DNA from: Pseudonocardia sp. HH130630-07
Lineage (GTDB): Bacteria; Actinomycetota; Actinomycetes; Mycobacteriales; Pseudonocardiaceae
Reading direction: 5' to 3'
NCBI RefSeq assembly: GCF_001698125.1
Contig: NZ_CP013854.1
Location: forward strand, 5,270,001-5,334,000
DNA: 64,000 bases
Part shown: one piece after another, positions 62,402 through 64,000 of the stretch
Layout of the letters: each line of letters begins with the position of its first letter
How positions within the stretch are numbered: the first letter of the stretch is position 1
Made by a program: the position numbers and the translations under genes
The notes under the pieces: generated by a model
The model's database searches: none
What the model was told of the DNA's origin: nothing
What the model saw: only the letters and a program-made list of their open reading frames with translations

Positions 62402-64000
62402 ATGCCCGAGTTCGCCGGTGGCCGGCACGTGCTGCCCGAGCCGGAGCGCAGCACCCCGGTCGTCACCGCGCTGGGGATCGACGAGCAGCCCGAGGGGTTC
62501 GAGCCGGTCCGGCCGACCGCGGCCCCCGACGGCGCGCCGAACGTGGTCGTCGTGGTCCTCGACGACCTGGGATTCGGCAGTTCCAGCGCGTTCGGCGGCC
62601 CGTGCCGGATGCCCACCGCGGACCGGCTGGCCGCGGACGGCCTGCGGTACAACCGCTTCCACGTCACCGCGCTGTGCTCGCCCACCCGGCAGGCCCTGAT
62701 GACCGGCCGCAACCACCACTCGGTGGGGATGGGCGCCACGACCGAGATGGCGACGTCCGCGCCGGGTTACCACGGCTTCCGGCCGCGCAGCGCGGCCACG
62801 ATGGCGCAGATCCTACAGGGCAACGGCTACAGCACGGCGGCGTTCGGGAAGTGGCACCAGACCCCGCCGTCGGAGATCAGCCCGGTCGGCCCGTTCGACC
62901 GCTGGCCGACCGGCGAGGGCTTCGACCACTTCTACGGGTTCATGGCGTGCGAGATGAACCACTGGTACCCGCTGCTCTACCGGGACACCGTCCCGGTGGA
63001 GCCGGAGCGCGGGCCCGGGGACGGCTACCACCTGACCACCGACCTGGTCGACCACGCGATCGACTGGGTGCACACGCAGCGCACGATGAGCCCGGACCGG
63101 CCGTTCCTCACCTACCTCGCGTTCGGCGCCGCGCACGCGCCGTTGCACGTCGCTCCCGAGTGGGTCCGGCGCTACCGCGGCGAGTTCGACGAGGGCTTCG
63201 ACCGCCAGCGCGAGCGGACCCTGGAGCGCCAGCGCGCACTCGGGGTGGTCCCGCCGGACACCGAGCTGGGCACGTGGCCCGACGGCGTCCCGCACTGGGA
63301 CGAGCTGACCGACACCCAGCGGGCGCTGTCCGCGCGGTTCATGGAGACCTTCGCCGGGTTCACCGAGCACGCCGACACCGAGCTCGGCCGGTTCGTCGAC
63401 ACCCTCGCCGAGCTGGGCGAGCTGGAGAACACGGTCGTCGTCTACCTGCTCGGGGACAACGGCGCCTCCGGCGAGGGCGGCCTGGAGGGGACGACCGTCG
63501 AGCACCGGCTCGGCCACGGCGTCGTCGACGACCCGGAGGCGATGATCGCCGATCTCGACCGGATCGGCGGCCCGGAGACCTACCCGATCGCCCCGGCCGG
63601 CTGGGCGCTCGCGATGAACACGCCGTACCGGTGGACCAAGCAGGTCGCCTCGCACTTCGGCGGCACCCGGGACGGCCTGATCGTGCACTGGCCGCGCGGG
63701 ATCGCCGACCGCGGCGGGATCCGGGACCAGTTCCACCACGTCATCGACCTGCTGCCGACCGTGCTGGAGTGCGCCGGCGTGCCGGCGCCGGTCTCGGTCG
63801 ACGGCGTCGCGCAGCAGCCGGTCGAGGGCGTCGGGATGCGGTACTCCTTCGACGACGCCGGCGCGCCGGACCGCCGTCGTACGCAGTACTTCGAGATGTG
63901 CGGCAACCGCGGGATCTACCACGACGGCTGGACCGCGGTCACCCGGCACGGCGTCCCGTGGGAGATGGTGCCGAGCGGGCGACCGGACTTCCGGGCCGAC
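62402..64000 (+). CDS. Arylsulfatase family protein (C-terminus beyond window)
   Basis: The first 533 codons of a type I sulfatase; the frame is open at the right edge. Metal-binding aspartates are in VVVVVLDDLGFG (D54, D55). The formylglycine motif C-x-P-x-R is at C92 (TALCSPTRQALMTGRN). The GYSTAAFGKWH lysine/histidine region and VVVYLLGDNGASGEGG follow. The cysteine needs conversion by a formylglycine-generating enzyme, not seen here. No signal peptide is present, so it is probably cytosolic. The ATG follows GAGGAGG. Divergent from a MerR regulator. Confidence 0.93.
   Translation, partial: MPEFAGGRHVLPEPERSTPVVTALGIDEQPEGFEPVRPTAAPDGAPNVVVVVLDDLGFGSSSAFGGPCRMPTADRLAADGLRYNRFHVTALCSPTRQALMTGRNHHSVGMGATTEMATSAPGYHGFRPRSAATMAQILQGNGYSTAAFGKWHQTPPSEISPVGPFDRWPTGEGFDHFYGFMACEMNHWYPLLYRDTVPVEPERGPGDGYHLTTDLVDHAIDWVHTQRTMSPDRPFLTYLAFGAAHAPLHVAPEWVRRYRGEFDEGFDRQRERTLERQRALGVVPPDTELGTWPDGVPHWDELTDTQRALSARFMETFAGFTEHADTELGRFVDTLAELGELENTVVVYLLGDNGASGEGGLEGTTVEHRLGHGVVDDPEAMIADLDRIGGPETYPIAPAGWALAMNTPYRWTKQVASHFGGTRDGLIVHWPRGIADRGGIRDQFHHVIDLLPTVLECAGVPAPVSVDGVAQQPVEGVGMRYSFDDAGAPDRRRTQYFEMCGNRGIYHDGWTAVTRHGVPWEMVPSGRPDFRAD

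Overview
The window is very GC-rich, with dense coding, many GTG/TTG starts and 4-nt stop/start overlaps. It reads as an actinobacterial chromosome. The gene content (mycobacterial-type SUF operon next to mptB, ergothioneine genes egtABCD, AcnR/aconitase, a RipA-like NlpC/P60 protein, an IS427-type IS5 element) suggests a Pseudonocardia-like member of the Pseudonocardiaceae. The genus is an inference, not something read from a marker gene.

Layout. 1-8.9 kb: an ABC ATPase and mptB run leftwards, back to back with the iron-sulfur assembly operon sufR-B-D-C-S-U-T. 9-18.6 kb: an arylamine N-acetyltransferase, a class III cyclase, a universal stress protein and a lycopene cyclase, then a D-amino-acid locus (PucR regulator, N-acyl-D-amino-acid deacylase, MFS transporter, FAD oxidoreductase). 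18.7-26.4 kb: an ABC-F ATPase with a tiny upstream ORF and hairpin, a small HTH protein, an ABC exporter, an amidohydrolase, a serine hydrolase and an AcnR-type TetR repressor. 26.5-31.1 kb: egtABCD. 31.2-34.5 kb: a second serine hydrolase, an AraC regulator, a methyltransferase and a cupin.

34.5-37.0 kb: the most unusual region. A promoter is followed by a 181-nt structured segment with 13-nt complementary ends and a reverse transcriptase gene, the layout of a retron. A 1001-bp IS5/IS427-type element has inserted between the predicted ribosome binding site and the start codon of the reverse transcriptase. 37-44.3 kb: two drug-type MFS pumps (one with TetR and tandem operators, one with an attenuator-like leader), a NUDIX hydrolase, a VOC protein, a MatB-like acyl-CoA synthetase and an IclR regulator.

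44.4-53.2 kb: aconitase with an AcnR-box-like operator, the NlpC/P60 hydrolase, an enoyl-CoA hydratase and a 2-oxoacid dehydrogenase operon (E1 alpha, E1 beta, E2). The E2 gene carries two opposing frameshifts. 53.3-64 kb: an ISL2-type IS, an EamA-MsrA continuous ORF, a two-TM membrane protein, a dienelactone-hydrolase-like gene broken by a nonsense codon, an MFS/TetR operon, a fatty-acid desaturase, a DUF2795-like protein, a MerR regulator and the start of a sulfatase.

The order ABC ATPase-mptB-sufR-BDCSUT ... ABC-F ... AcnR ... acn ... NlpC/P60 matches the Mycobacterium tuberculosis block Rv1458c-Rv1478 as I remember it, expanded here by accessory inserts. Several genes have a TANNNT hexamer 6-8 nt before the start codon, the signature of leaderless mRNAs.
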